A DNA stretch of 52,648 nucleotides from JAJRXG01 sp964640065 (GCA_964640065.1 CAZXIE010000008.1:1-52648); one strand, 5' to 3'. Shown: positions 24,013-34,121, numbered from the stretch's first letter. The notes: generated by a model from the sequence alone, not told the origin. A program made the numbers and translations.

Positions 24013-24034
24013 ATCTATATGTATACATATAGAT
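24013..24034. promoter_or_regulatory. Perfect 22-bp palindrome in a 366-nt gap, possible operator
   Basis: The half-site ATCTATATGTA is followed exactly by its reverse complement. It lies between the divergent S74 gene and the zinc metalloprotease. The rest of the 23906-24271 gap is AT-rich with no gene. Binding by a dimeric regulator is a guess from symmetry and position. Confidence 0.4.
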
Positions 24035-24271
24035 TGGGATATTGTGAAAGCTATAAGCTCAAGTAAACAATGAGAGATTGCATATCGGTATTATTACTTT
24101 TTTCTAAACCGACCGCAACTTCTGACCTATATGAGCAGTCTTTTTAGATATGACTTCACACTATTACTCTAAAGGAGAGTGTTTATTATTTGTTAATGAT
24201 GGAGGATGAGATGGGACAATCTACCTCTACTTCCTAATTTGAATGATCACCTAAACTGTTAATAGCTGACT

Positions 24272-26914
24272 ATGAGACTAATGAACCTTGCATTATGGAC
24301 TATCGTATTAAGTATTTGTTCTCTACAAATAACTGCACAGGTAGCGCCTCTTCCCCCGCCTCCACCTAATAAAGATGTAAAGGCTGAAACCAAGAAAGAG
24401 GAAGATAAGAAAGACGATAAGGAAGAAAAAGAAGACAAAAACAAGGTCAAGACGATAGCTGAGGTAACGAAGTCTTGTAAAAAAATAGATGGACTTTTCC
24501 CGATATACCAAGATACTGCCAAGGGTAATATCTTCATGGAGATAAGAGCGGATCAACTCAATAAGGAGTACCTCCACTTTTTTCACAGTGAAAATGGATC
24601 TCTCAACGCTGGTTGGGTAAGAGGAAACTATGGCTGGGAAAAGATCTTCAAAATCTCCAAGTACTATGATAAGTTGGAGTTCAAAGAGCAGAATACTAAC
24701 TTCTATTTTGACCCCGACAATGCTCTAGCAAGAACTTCATCAGTTAATATCAATGAGCCAATATTTGAGATAGAGACGATCGCCGCAATGAATGAGGCGA
24801 AGGACACCTACCTGATAGCCGCTGATGGCCTATATAAATCTGAAGTCTTAGCGCAGTTGAAGTTTTCTTTTCCTCCAGGGAGAGGGCCTAAGAATCCATT
24901 TAAGTTGGGCGGTATGAGTAAGGAAAAGACTAAGATCGCTGCTGTGCGTAATTACCCTAAGAATACTGATGTAGTTGTGGACTACGTCTATGAAAACTCT
25001 AATCCGACAAACTATGGCTTACCCACAGTAACTGACGCTCGATATACGACTATCCAAATACAACATAGCATTCTTGAGATGCCTGATAATGACTATCAAC
25101 CAAGATATGAAGATCCTCGTGTAGGTCACTTCGTCACTGAAGTTACAGATCAGACGAGTACTGAAGCTACTCCTTATAGAGATATGATCCATCGCTGGCA
25201 TCTAGTGAAGAAAGATCCAAGTGCAGAGCTATCAGAACCCGTAGAGCCGATTACCTTTTGGATGGAGAATACGACTCCCGTAGATATCAGACCGATCATC
25301 AAAAAAGGTGTCGAAAGATGGAATCTCGCTTTTGAAGAAGCAGGATTTAAAAATGCTGTGGTGGTTAAGCAGCAACCAGATGACGCCGACTGGGATGCTG
25401 GAGATGTGAGATATAATGTGCTTCGCTGGACGGCAGCACCTTACATGGGTAGTGCTTGGGGGCCAAGTTTTGTTAATCCGCGTACGGGTCAGATCCTAGC
25501 AGCGGATATCATGTTGGACTATACATTTATCAGAGGCGTACCAACCGAAAATGCACTTTATGACCTCGATGGAAGAACTATCGAGGAGATGATCTCCGAT
25601 GATCTTGAGGCTCATGAACACGCTCATCCCAACTTCAAGCACTTCTGTATCGCACAACATGAAGCGGTTAATAAGATTGCTTTTGGAAAGACTATAGCAA
25701 AAGCTCAAGGTTTCGATATAAGAGAGGTGAAACGGATGGAAGAGGAAACCCTTATCGAGCTACTACTACATGAAGTAGGTCATACTCTGGGCCTTGCGCA
25801 TAACTATACTTCTAGTCATCTATGGGATGCAGATCAGGTACACGACAGATCCCTTACTGAAGAAATGGGACTTACCAGTTCGGTCATGGATTATAATCCG
25901 ATGAATCTTTCACTGGATAAATCAAAACAGGGCAATTATCAGTCATTAGTGCCTGGCCCCTATGATAAGTGGGCTATAGAATTTGCCTATGCACCGTCTA
26001 ACTCCAATGAGAGAGCAGAGGACATGCGTGTGAAAAAACTTATGGATAGAGCCACAGAAGATCAACTTAGATTTGGTAATGATGCGGATGCTATGTTCTC
26101 ATCTAGTCTTGGAATAGATCCACGGATCAATGCTTGGGACATGAGTAGTGATGTGATGAAGTGGGGCGAAGAAAGAATACAGCTTTCTAGAAATGCTTTA
26201 GGACAATTGATGGATCGATTAGTGGATGACGGAGAGAGCTATCATGAGATGACTGGAGGTTATAGACGCCTACTCGGTGATCAATATTCTGCTCTTAATG
26301 CGATCTCTAGATACATAGGTGGAGTTAAAATAGATAGAACTCTTCATGGACAAGACTCCGAAAGTCAGCCCTTTACTCCAGTAGATTATAGTCAGCAAAA
26401 GCGAGCAGTCGAATTGCTGAATAAATATGCTTTCGCACCAGATGCATTCTCGGTAGGAAAAGAAATCTATAGCCATCTCCAGAACCAACGTCGAGGATGG
26501 AATCACTGGGGTTCCACTGAAGACCCTAAGATCTTAGGTCGTGTTGGTTTATACCAAAGGATCTTGTTAAGTCATATCCTCAATCCTGTGATACTGACAA
26601 GGATGACTAATAGTCGGCACTATGGCAATCAATATACAGTCGCCGAACTTTTTGATGATACATCAAAAGGCCTCTTTGCCAGTGATCTCAATACTGCAGT
26701 GAATCCAGCTCGACAGATGCTGCAGCAGAACTATGTGAGTGCTCTAGCGAGTGGATTGAAAAGTTCTTCTTACGATCATATAGCAAAGGCCGCTATGTAC
26801 AAGCAACTCACTTCTATTAGGTCGGCCATGCAAAAGAACAAAGGCAATGGAGAGACTGAAGTGCACAGATCGTATCTAGTTTATAAGATCGATCAAGCGC
26901 TTGACGAAGACTAG
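24272..26914 (+). CDS. Exported zinc-dependent metalloprotease (DUF5117/DUF4953 type)
   Basis: 880 residues. The signal peptide (MNLALWTIVLSICSLQITAQ) is followed by a poly-Pro stretch (PLPPPPP) and a Lys/Glu/Asp-rich linker (about 34-60). The catalytic metzincin-like motif HEVGHTLGLAH has H500, E501, H504 and H510 (about 500-510). The preceding WMENTTPVDIRPIIKKGVERW and FKNAV segments are typical of the DUF5117-metalloprotease family common in Bacteroidota. Targets are unknown. The SDR gene begins 1 nt after its stop. Confidence 0.86.
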   Translation: MRLMNLALWTIVLSICSLQITAQVAPLPPPPPNKDVKAETKKEEDKKDDKEEKEDKNKVKTIAEVTKSCKKIDGLFPIYQDTAKGNIFMEIRADQLNKEYLHFFHSENGSLNAGWVRGNYGWEKIFKISKYYDKLEFKEQNTNFYFDPDNALARTSSVNINEPIFEIETIAAMNEAKDTYLIAADGLYKSEVLAQLKFSFPPGRGPKNPFKLGGMSKEKTKIAAVRNYPKNTDVVVDYVYENSNPTNYGLPTVTDARYTTIQIQHSILEMPDNDYQPRYEDPRVGHFVTEVTDQTSTEATPYRDMIHRWHLVKKDPSAELSEPVEPITFWMENTTPVDIRPIIKKGVERWNLAFEEAGFKNAVVVKQQPDDADWDAGDVRYNVLRWTAAPYMGSAWGPSFVNPRTGQILAADIMLDYTFIRGVPTENALYDLDGRTIEEMISDDLEAHEHAHPNFKHFCIAQHEAVNKIAFGKTIAKAQGFDIREVKRMEEETLIELLLHEVGHTLGLAHNYTSSHLWDADQVHDRSLTEEMGLTSSVMDYNPMNLSLDKSKQGNYQSLVPGPYDKWAIEFAYAPSNSNERAEDMRVKKLMDRATEDQLRFGNDADAMFSSSLGIDPRINAWDMSSDVMKWGEERIQLSRNALGQLMDRLVDDGESYHEMTGGYRRLLGDQYSALNAISRYIGGVKIDRTLHGQDSESQPFTPVDYSQQKRAVELLNKYAFAPDAFSVGKEIYSHLQNQRRGWNHWGSTEDPKILGRVGLYQRILLSHILNPVILTRMTNSRHYGNQYTVAELFDDTSKGLFASDLNTAVNPARQMLQQNYVSALASGLKSSSYDHIAKAAMYKQLTSIRSAMQKNKGNGETEVHRSYLVYKIDQALDED

Positions 26915-26915
26915 T

Positions 26916-27767
26916 ATGAACCTAAAATCAAAAGCTGTACTCATCACCGGAGTCTCTACGGGCATCGGTTATGAGGCAGCTAAAGCTTGCATCGCCAGAG
27001 GATACAAAGTATATGGAAGTGTCAGAAAAGAAGCCGATGCTCTGCGCTTAAGCGCAGAGTTAGGAGAAGCATATGAGCCGCTCCTTTTTGATGTAACAGA
27101 TGAGGAGGCTGTTCTCTCTGAGATCCAAAGGATCACACCGATGTTGGGTGATGAAGGATTACATGCTCTAATCAACAATTCTGGTATAGCCTTAGGTGGA
27201 CCTATCCTCTACCAAGAAATGTCGGAGATAGAGAGCCAGTATCAGGTAAATGTATTGGGACTCATCAGAGTTACCAAAGCGTGTCTACCTCTACTCGGTG
27301 CACGAGAATCTCATCAAGGACAAGCGGGAAAGATCATCAATATCAGCAGTGTCGCTGGCAAGATAGCTGCGCCATTTGTGGCAATATATGCGAGTACGAA
27401 GCATGCGGTCGAAGGATTCTCTCATGGTCTAAGGAGAGAATTGCTACCATTTGGGGTGAAGGTGGTTATCGTTGGGCCTGGATCTGTGAAGACACCAATC
27501 TGGGATAAGGGAATCAACTTTGAAAAATATGAATCCACCATCTATGGTGATATCTTAAGAAAGTTTGGCGAGGCAGCTAAGAAAGGTGGCGAAGCAGGTT
27601 TAAAGGCATCATATCTAGGTAAGCAACTTGCTGACATCGTAGATAACGATAATCCCAAGTTGAGATATGCCTTTGTTCCTCAGCGACTCATGAATTGGTC
27701 CATCCCACTGCGTCTCCCTGAGAGATGGATAGATAGCGCTATAAAAAAACGTCTAGGAGTAAAATAG
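26916..27767 (+). CDS. Short-chain dehydrogenase/reductase
   Basis: 283 residues from ATG 26916, directly after the metalloprotease stop; a TTG at 26901 inside that gene is unlikely. Rossmann NAD(P) motif TGVSTGIGYEAAK (about 13-25), NNSG after strand 4 (INNSGIALGG), and catalytic Ser-Tyr-Lys seen as NISSVAGKIAAPFVAIYASTKHA. The C-terminal part resembles the retinol/steroid-type SDRs, so a lipid-like alcohol or ketone substrate is possible. It is translationally close to the metalloprotease, but no shared function is evident. Confidence 0.88.
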   Translation: MNLKSKAVLITGVSTGIGYEAAKACIARGYKVYGSVRKEADALRLSAELGEAYEPLLFDVTDEEAVLSEIQRITPMLGDEGLHALINNSGIALGGPILYQEMSEIESQYQVNVLGLIRVTKACLPLLGARESHQGQAGKIINISSVAGKIAAPFVAIYASTKHAVEGFSHGLRRELLPFGVKVVIVGPGSVKTPIWDKGINFEKYESTIYGDILRKFGEAAKKGGEAGLKASYLGKQLADIVDNDNPKLRYAFVPQRLMNWSIPLRLPERWIDSAIKKRLGVK

Positions 27768-27813
27768 AAGTGACTACCACCTTTATACTACTTTCGTAGT
27801 CCAAATCAGAAAA

Positions 27814-27819
27814 AGGGAG
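27814..27819 (+). promoter_or_regulatory. Strong Shine-Dalgarno deciding the argS GTG start
   Basis: AGGGAG lies 5 nt before the GTG at 27825. Such a clear site is uncommon in this window and supports the non-ATG start. Confidence 0.5.
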
Positions 27820-27824
27820 TTGAA

Positions 27825-29672
27825 GTGACAAGTTTAGATACACTCGTTCAGTCGATAACTGAGGCGATAGCGAAGGTCTACGACCATCAAGTAGAGACGG
27901 ATAAGATCATCTTATCAGAGACAAAGAAGGAGTTTGATGGGGACTATACATTAGTTGTATTTCCATTTACGAAAGTGCTGAGACAGAAGCCTGAAGAGAT
28001 CGGGGAGAAGCTAGGATCTTATATCATCGAGCATCATCCTGATGTAGCTGCAGGTTATAATGTGATCAAGGGATTTTTGAACTTTACGATGCCTGATGAT
28101 TACTGGCTGTCGACCCTGAGTGCCATCACCTCGAGAGATAACCTAGGGATCGTTTCAAGTGGAAGTGATAATGTGGTAGTAGAATATTCGAGCCCTAATA
28201 CCAACAAGCCTTTACATCTTGGACATGTTCGTAATATCCTACTCGGATGGTCGACGTACAAAATCTTGAGTGCCGTAGGTCATGAGATAACAAAGACAAA
28301 AGTTATCAATGATCGAGGTATAGCCATCTGTAAAAGCATGCTTGCTTGGCAACTAGACAAAGAGGCAAGGACCCCTGAAGATGATAAAGTTAAAGGGGAC
28401 CACTTAGTCGGTGATTATTATGTTCAATTTGAGAAAAGATTTCAATTAGAATATAGCGAATGGCAAGAATCACCAGCTGGTAAAGCTGCCTTAGCCTCAG
28501 ATGCAAAACCGGATCAACAATCTTCTGCTTTTTTCAAGTCCTACAAAAACAAGTACTTCAATGAATATAGCACCATAGGTAAGCAAGCAAGAGATCTCTT
28601 GATCGCTTGGGAGTCAAACGACTCAACAGTAAGAGAGCTATGGACTCGAATGAACAATTGGGTATATGAAGGTTGGCAGGATACATATAATCAACTGGGA
28701 GTAGACTTTGACAGTAAGGAGTATGAGAGCAACACATATCTTCTTGGTAAGGATATCATAGAGCAAGGTTTAGAGCAAGGCATATTTGAGAAGGAGGATG
28801 ATGGAAGCGTATGGGTGGATCTAACAGAGGAAGGGCTTGATCGAAAGATCTTATTAAGGAGTGATGGTACTTCGGTATACATGACACAGGACTTGGGTAC
28901 CGCACAGGAGCGATACAAAAGATTTGGCTCAGATCGCATGATATATGTTGTAGGGGATGAGCAAGACTATCACTTTCAAGTTTTGTTTGAGACTCTCAAG
29001 AAACTAGGAGAGCCCTATGCAGATGGACTTTATCATCTTTCATATGGCATGGTAGACCTGCCTACAGGTCGTATGAAAGGCAGAGAAGGGACTATCGTCG
29101 ATGCTGATGATTTGATAGCAGAGGTGATAGGGGAAGTAGAGAAGTCTGCATTAGAAAGAGGAGAATTAGAAGAGATCAGCCAAGAGGAGAGACAAGAGAT
29201 CTATAAAAAGATCGGATTAGCTGCTTTGAAGTTCTTCATTCTAAAAGTCAATCCTAAGAAAAGGATGGTCTTCGACCCAAAAGAATCTGTCGATATGCAA
29301 GGGCAGACGGGACCCTATATCCAAAACGCATTTGTGCGGATCAAGTCGATCCTACGTAAGACTGATATGAGCGAACTCCCTTCTTATGACGCTTACGCAA
29401 ATGTAGATCCTTCTGAGAAAGCACTTCTTGCTACTTTACTCACATATCCTGATGAAGTACAAAAGGCAGCTAAGGGCTACGACCCTTCTATCATCGCTAG
29501 CTTTGCTTATGATCTAGCTAAGAAGTTTCACAAGTTTTATCACGATGTGCGAGTTCTTACGGCAGAAAGTGATGAAGCCAAATCATATCGTCTAACTCTC
29601 TGTAACGAAGTCGCCCAAGTACTTGAGCATGCCATGGGTCTGCTGGGTATAGAGATGCCGCTAAGGATGTAA
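27825..29672 (+). CDS. argS: Arginyl-tRNA synthetase
   Basis: 615 residues. Class I synthetase charging tRNA-Arg. An N-terminal Arg-tRNA recognition domain occupies about 1-115. The HIGH motif appears as HLGHV in SSPNTNKPLHLGHVRN. The KMSKS region is the degenerate GRMKGREGTIVDADDL form usual for ArgRS. The C-terminal DALR anticodon-binding domain ends EHAMGLLGIEMP. The start is GTG with a good ribosome-binding site. An exact dispersed word (27965) falls on codons for Phe-Thr-Lys-Val. It begins a plus-strand run with glnS, pyrR, pyrB and dinB. Confidence 0.95.
   Translation: MTSLDTLVQSITEAIAKVYDHQVETDKIILSETKKEFDGDYTLVVFPFTKVLRQKPEEIGEKLGSYIIEHHPDVAAGYNVIKGFLNFTMPDDYWLSTLSAITSRDNLGIVSSGSDNVVVEYSSPNTNKPLHLGHVRNILLGWSTYKILSAVGHEITKTKVINDRGIAICKSMLAWQLDKEARTPEDDKVKGDHLVGDYYVQFEKRFQLEYSEWQESPAGKAALASDAKPDQQSSAFFKSYKNKYFNEYSTIGKQARDLLIAWESNDSTVRELWTRMNNWVYEGWQDTYNQLGVDFDSKEYESNTYLLGKDIIEQGLEQGIFEKEDDGSVWVDLTEEGLDRKILLRSDGTSVYMTQDLGTAQERYKRFGSDRMIYVVGDEQDYHFQVLFETLKKLGEPYADGLYHLSYGMVDLPTGRMKGREGTIVDADDLIAEVIGEVEKSALERGELEEISQEERQEIYKKIGLAALKFFILKVNPKKRMVFDPKESVDMQGQTGPYIQNAFVRIKSILRKTDMSELPSYDAYANVDPSEKALLATLLTYPDEVQKAAKGYDPSIIASFAYDLAKKFHKFYHDVRVLTAESDEAKSYRLTLCNEVAQVLEHAMGLLGIEMPLRM
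27965..27977 (+). repeat. Dispersed word ATTTACGAAAGTG, exact copy 3
   Basis: Inside argS on the coding strand, read as Pro-Phe-Thr-Lys-Val. Confidence 0.7.
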
Positions 29673-29706
29673 AAGCTGAGTTCTCACCACCTTTGTATAG
29701 GAGTGG

Positions 29707-29714
29707 TATCTTTG
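29707..29714 (+). promoter_or_regulatory. Candidate -7 element (TATCTTTG) for glnS
   Basis: Exact TAnnTTTG between argS and glnS, 41 nt before the glnS ATG at 29756. Initiation there would exclude the longer TTG-started form at 29693. Confidence 0.45.
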
Positions 29715-29755
29715 CAATCCTGCACACAAACTGCATCGGAAATAGTAAGAGTTGT

Positions 29756-31447
29756 ATGAGTATCGAGAAATTCAAAGACATACTAGGATCTCCAAGAAAC
29801 TTCTTGGAAGAAGAGATCGAAGAGGACATCCGTGCGGGTAAGGTGCCGAGTGACATCTACACACGATTTCCGCCAGAACCTAATGGCTTTCTACATGTAG
29901 GTCATTCTAAGGCGATCTGTATCAACTTTGGTATAGCACAGAAGTATGGAGGTAAGACTAATCTTCGATTTGACGATACCAATCCTACAACCGAGGAGAC
30001 GAGATATGTAGAGGCGATCAAGAAGGATATCAAGTGGCTAGGATTTGACTGGGAAGGAGAAGCTCGATTTGCTTCTGATTACTTCTCGGAGTTGTATGCG
30101 TTCGCTACTAAGCTTATCAAAGAGGGCAAAGCTTATGTAGATGATAGTACTGCTGAGGAGATCGCTGAGCAAAAAGGGATTCCCACAGAACCTGGCACTG
30201 CGAGTCCTCATAGAGATCGAAGCATCGAAGAAAATCTTGAGCTCTTCGTAGGTATGAAAGAAGGAGCTTTCCCAGATGGAAGCAAGGTTTTACGTGCTAA
30301 GGTGGATATGTCTTCGCCTAACATGCACATGAGGGATCCCGTGCTTTATCGGATCAAGCGTGAAGCACATCACCGCACGGGCGAAGAGTGGATCATCTAT
30401 CCGATGTATGACTTCACTCATGGACAGTCTGATAGTATAGAAGAGATCACGCACTCTTTGTGCTCATTAGAGTTTAGACATCACCGTCCACTTTATAACT
30501 GGTTTATAGAAAATCTCGAGATCTATCCTTCTCGCCAGATAGAATTTGCTCGGATGAACATCGAGTATATGATCACTAGTAAGCGTAAGCTGATGAAGCT
30601 AGTGGAAGAAGGTCTTGTAGAAGGTTGGGATGACCCTCGGATGAGCACCTTGTCGGGCATGCGAAGACGTGGGTATCCACCAGAGGCGATCAGAGAGTTT
30701 TGTGATAAAGTAGGTGTAGCCAAGCGCGATAATCTCGTAGAGTTATCACTCCTAGAGAGCTGTGTACGCGACTCACTTAACAAGACTTCGAAGCGAGTGA
30801 TGGCAGTCCTCAATCCACTCAAGGTTACTATCACCAATTATGAAAAAGATGGAGAGTTGCTACCACTTGATAACAATCCTGAAGATGAAAACTCAGGATC
30901 TAGAGAAGTAACCTTCTCGAAGCATATCTATATAGAGCGTGACGATTTCATGCTCGATCCACCTAAGAAATACTTTAGGATGGGCCTTGAGCGCAATGTC
31001 AGATTAAAAGGAGCCTATATCCTGAACTGCCATGATGTAGTGAAGGGTGATGACGGAGAGATCCAAGAGGTGCTCTGCACCTACTATCCAGATAGTAAAA
31101 GTGGATCTGATAATAGTGGAGTGAAGGCGAAAGGAACTTTACATTGGGTAGATCAAGCCACGGCTGTGGACGCAGATGTGAGATTATATGATACGTTGTT
31201 CTCAGATCCGAAGCCAGATGGACATGAAGACAAGGAGTTTTTGGATTTTTATAATCCTGAGTCATTGACGAAGGTGACTGCCAGGGCAGAAGCAAGTCTG
31301 AAGGATGCCAAAGGCGGAGATCAATATCAATTCATGCGCAAAGGTTACTTTGTAGCAGATCAATCCACTAGCGCCGAGCAGCCTGTCTTTAATAGGACCG
31401 TATCGCTCAAGGATAGTTGGAAGAAAAAAATGCAAAACAAAAAGTAG
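29756..31447 (+). CDS. glnS: Glutaminyl-tRNA synthetase
   Basis: 563 residues from ATG 29756 (MSIEKFKDILGSPRNFL), the usual GlnRS length; a TTG 63 nt upstream would add an unlikely leader. HIGH motif FPPEPNGFLHVGHSKAI, DDTNPTTEE, and the KMSKS region ITSKRKLMKLV. The C-terminal beta-barrel anticodon domains follow (MLDPPKKYFRM, GTLHWVDQATA). The PEPNG form distinguishes GlnRS from GluRS. Presence of GlnRS implies direct glutaminylation rather than only the GatCAB route. pyrR follows by 13 nt. Confidence 0.95.
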   Translation: MSIEKFKDILGSPRNFLEEEIEEDIRAGKVPSDIYTRFPPEPNGFLHVGHSKAICINFGIAQKYGGKTNLRFDDTNPTTEETRYVEAIKKDIKWLGFDWEGEARFASDYFSELYAFATKLIKEGKAYVDDSTAEEIAEQKGIPTEPGTASPHRDRSIEENLELFVGMKEGAFPDGSKVLRAKVDMSSPNMHMRDPVLYRIKREAHHRTGEEWIIYPMYDFTHGQSDSIEEITHSLCSLEFRHHRPLYNWFIENLEIYPSRQIEFARMNIEYMITSKRKLMKLVEEGLVEGWDDPRMSTLSGMRRRGYPPEAIREFCDKVGVAKRDNLVELSLLESCVRDSLNKTSKRVMAVLNPLKVTITNYEKDGELLPLDNNPEDENSGSREVTFSKHIYIERDDFMLDPPKKYFRMGLERNVRLKGAYILNCHDVVKGDDGEIQEVLCTYYPDSKSGSDNSGVKAKGTLHWVDQATAVDADVRLYDTLFSDPKPDGHEDKEFLDFYNPESLTKVTARAEASLKDAKGGDQYQFMRKGYFVADQSTSAEQPVFNRTVSLKDSWKKKMQNKK

Positions 31448-31460
31448 AGGTCACTCATCG

Positions 31461-32012
31461 ATGAGTAAGGGTAAAGTCATACTACCACAAGAAAGATTCT
31501 CGCTCACCTGCGAGAGGATCTGTCAGAATCTCATAGAGAAGTATGATGACTTTGCGGACGTATGTATCATCGGTGTACAAGATAGAGGTGCCATCTTTTC
31601 AGATCGCATCGTTGAGTTACTACACAATAGAAAGATCACCGACTTTGACTATGGTAAGATCGATATCAGCTTTCATCGTGATGACTATAGGAAGAGAGAT
31701 CGACCTCTAGCACCTAGTCAAACAGAGATCGACTTTATCATCGAAGATCGCAAAGTCATCTTAGTCGATGATGTCTTATATACTGGACGATCGATCCATG
31801 CAGCGATCAGTGCCCTCCAACAATTTGGACGACCATCGCAGATAGAACTTCTTGTTCTCGTAGATCGTAGATTCAACAGACACTTTCCGATACATCCAGA
31901 TATCACAGGCATCACCGTGGATGCCATCGATGAAGCATATGTCAGGGTAGAGTGGTCACACCTCGATGGTAAGGATCAGATTAAGTTATTTTCCAAAAAA
32001 GAATCATCTTAG
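31461..32012 (+). CDS. pyrR: PyrR: pyrimidine operon regulator / uracil phosphoribosyltransferase
   Basis: 183 residues. The PRPP-binding motif is VILVDDVLYTGRSIHAA (about 94-110), followed by VLVDRRFNRHFPIHPDITG, both characteristic of PyrR. PyrR binds UMP and attenuates pyr mRNA in many bacteria and also makes UMP from uracil. It is 8 nt ahead of pyrB, which supports the assignment. Only 13 nt separate it from glnS, so no PyrR-binding leader can lie in front of it; whether it regulates RNA here is unknown. Confidence 0.9.
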   Translation: MSKGKVILPQERFSLTCERICQNLIEKYDDFADVCIIGVQDRGAIFSDRIVELLHNRKITDFDYGKIDISFHRDDYRKRDRPLAPSQTEIDFIIEDRKVILVDDVLYTGRSIHAAISALQQFGRPSQIELLVLVDRRFNRHFPIHPDITGITVDAIDEAYVRVEWSHLDGKDQIKLFSKKESS

Positions 32013-32020
32013 CGCCTGCT

Positions 32021-32950
32021 ATGTCGGAACCTCACTTAAGCACACGACATTTACTTGGGATCAAGTACATTACTCCGGCGGATATCCAATTGATCTTTCA
32101 GACAGCCGACGAGTTCAAAGACGTTATTAATAGACCCATCAAAAAGGTCCCAAGCCTCAGGGATGTCACTATCGCTAATCTCTTTTTTGAAAATAGTACT
32201 CGTACGAAGATTTCCTTCGAGCTAGCGGAGAAAAGACTATCAGCAGATGTTGTCAATTTTTCTGCTTCTTCATCATCAGTCAAGAAAGGTGAAACATTAC
32301 TAGACACGGTGAATAATGTTCTATCGATGAAAGTCGATATGATAGTCATACGTCACCCGACTCCAGGGACTCCGATCTATCTATCTCGACGCATAGAAGC
32401 TAATGTCATCAATGCTGGTGATGGAACGCATGAGCATCCTACACAAGCATTACTCGATGCATACTCTATCCGCGAAAAGTATGGCGATGTAAAAGGAAAG
32501 AAGGTAGTGATCGTCGGTGATGTAAAGCACTCCAGAGTGGCATTGTCTAATATCTTTTGCCTGCAAAAGCTGGGTGCTGAGGTAGCAGTATGTGGTCCAC
32601 CGACCCTCATCCAAAAACATATAGACAGTCTTGGTGTCAAGGTCTTCTACAGCGTAGACGAAGCACTAGCATGGTGTGATATAGCTAATGTCCTACGTAT
32701 TCAACTCGAGCGTCAGGATGTTAAATACATACCCAGCCTTCGCGAATATTCGATCTACTACGGTATCGATAAAAAGAGACTCGCTAAGCTTGATAAAGAG
32801 ATCACCATCATGCACCCAGGTCCTATCAATCGCGGTATCGAACTGAACAGTGATGTAGCCGACTCGGAGCACTCTATCATACTCAACCAAGTTGAAAACG
32901 GTGTGGCCATCAGAATGGCAGTGCTATATCTACTTGCAGGTAAGCGGTAA
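32021..32950 (+). CDS. pyrB: Aspartate carbamoyltransferase catalytic subunit
   Basis: 309 residues. First committed step of pyrimidine synthesis: carbamoyl phosphate plus aspartate to carbamoyl-aspartate. Carbamoyl phosphate loop FFENSTRTKISFELAEKRL (about 54-72), the SSVKKGETLLDT loop, HPTQALLDAYSIRE, and the late HPGPINRGIEL. No regulatory pyrI is adjacent. It forms a pyrR-pyrB pair, with dinB 30 nt behind. Confidence 0.95.
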   Translation: MSEPHLSTRHLLGIKYITPADIQLIFQTADEFKDVINRPIKKVPSLRDVTIANLFFENSTRTKISFELAEKRLSADVVNFSASSSSVKKGETLLDTVNNVLSMKVDMIVIRHPTPGTPIYLSRRIEANVINAGDGTHEHPTQALLDAYSIREKYGDVKGKKVVIVGDVKHSRVALSNIFCLQKLGAEVAVCGPPTLIQKHIDSLGVKVFYSVDEALAWCDIANVLRIQLERQDVKYIPSLREYSIYYGIDKKRLAKLDKEITIMHPGPINRGIELNSDVADSEHSIILNQVENGVAIRMAVLYLLAGKR

Positions 32951-32980
32951 CTCTACCTAACTTGCAGAGACATTGGGTAC

Positions 32981-34069
32981 ATGACGCATATGTCTCCTTC
33001 AAGAAAAATCCTCCACATAGACATGGATGCCTTTTATGCATCTGTAGAGCAAAGAGACGACCCGTCACTTCAAGGGAAGCCTGTCGCTGTGGGTGGCGGT
33101 GAGAAGAGGGGAGTGCTCACGACCTGTAGTTATGAAGCGAGGAAGTTTGGTGTGAGATCTGCCATGCCTGGGTTTAAGGCCAAGGCGCTATGTCCTGATA
33201 TCATCTTTGTGAGGCCGAGATTTGAAGCATATAGCGCAGTATCAAAGCAGATACGAGAGATATTTGCTCGCTACACTGACTTGATCGAGCCGCTATCACT
33301 TGATGAAGCATATCTCGATGTGACAGAGTGTAAGAAGGATATCACCTATGCCACAGATATTGCTAAGGCCATCAAGGCAGATATCAAAGCGGAGACTCAA
33401 CTCACAGCATCAGCGGGGGTGTCCTATAGTAAGTTCATAGCCAAGGTCGCATCTGATATGAACAAGCCAGATGGCATCACTGTGGTCAAGCCACATCAAG
33501 CAGAAGCCTTCTTGGAGAAGTTAGCCATCGAGAAGTTCTATGGCGTAGGCAAGGTGACTGCTAAGAAGATGAAAGAACTCGGCATACACTCAGGTAAAGA
33601 CTTGAAAGAATGGAGGAGGGTAGACTTGATCAAGAAATTCGGAAAGTCGGGAAGATTCTATCATGACATCGTACGAGGGATCGATAACCGTCCTGTTCAA
33701 CCTAATCGCATTCGAAAGTCCATCGCTGTTGAACGAACCGTAGATGAAAATCTCAAGTCACTAGAAGAGTTAGAGACGAAACTCGAGGATATCGTCTTGA
33801 AACTCATGGATCGCTTGGAGCGACATCAAAAGTATGGACGGACGATTACGCTGAAGCTTAAAACTTCTTCTTTTGATATCATCACGAGAAGTAAATCTCT
33901 GAGCTGTCCGATCTCCGATCAGGAAGAAATTAGATCGCTTGCTTTCAAACTGCTCAGAGATAACTATCAACCAGAGATGTCTATAAGACTCGTCGGACTG
34001 ACGTCTTCTAACTTTGTAGAGCCCAAGGAAGAGACTGATCCAGATGGCCAATTGAGTTTTGATTGGTAG
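32981..34069 (+). CDS. dinB: DNA polymerase IV (Y family)
   Basis: 362 residues, usual length. Translesion polymerase of the palm-finger-little-finger type. Catalytic acidic residues are in LHIDMDAFYASVEQRDDP and in SLDEAYLDVT; the helix-hairpin-helix region is KFYGVGKVTAKKMKELGI. The C-terminus PDGQLSFDW carries a beta-clamp-binding motif (QLSFD). An alternative ATG lies at 32990. No LexA-like operator was recognised upstream. It may ride on the pyr operon, 30 nt after pyrB. Confidence 0.94.
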   Translation: MTHMSPSRKILHIDMDAFYASVEQRDDPSLQGKPVAVGGGEKRGVLTTCSYEARKFGVRSAMPGFKAKALCPDIIFVRPRFEAYSAVSKQIREIFARYTDLIEPLSLDEAYLDVTECKKDITYATDIAKAIKADIKAETQLTASAGVSYSKFIAKVASDMNKPDGITVVKPHQAEAFLEKLAIEKFYGVGKVTAKKMKELGIHSGKDLKEWRRVDLIKKFGKSGRFYHDIVRGIDNRPVQPNRIRKSIAVERTVDENLKSLEELETKLEDIVLKLMDRLERHQKYGRTITLKLKTSSFDIITRSKSLSCPISDQEEIRSLAFKLLRDNYQPEMSIRLVGLTSSNFVEPKEETDPDGQLSFDW

Positions 34070-34121
34070 CCAGCTTGCTTGTGCTTTATGTCTATATTAA
34101 CCAGACAAAACACGAGCTACC

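Noticed and set aside
27787..27799. Another copy of the dispersed word upstream of argS (ACTTTCGTAG)
   Set aside because: Only the central ten bases are similar and the outer bases differ; not counted.
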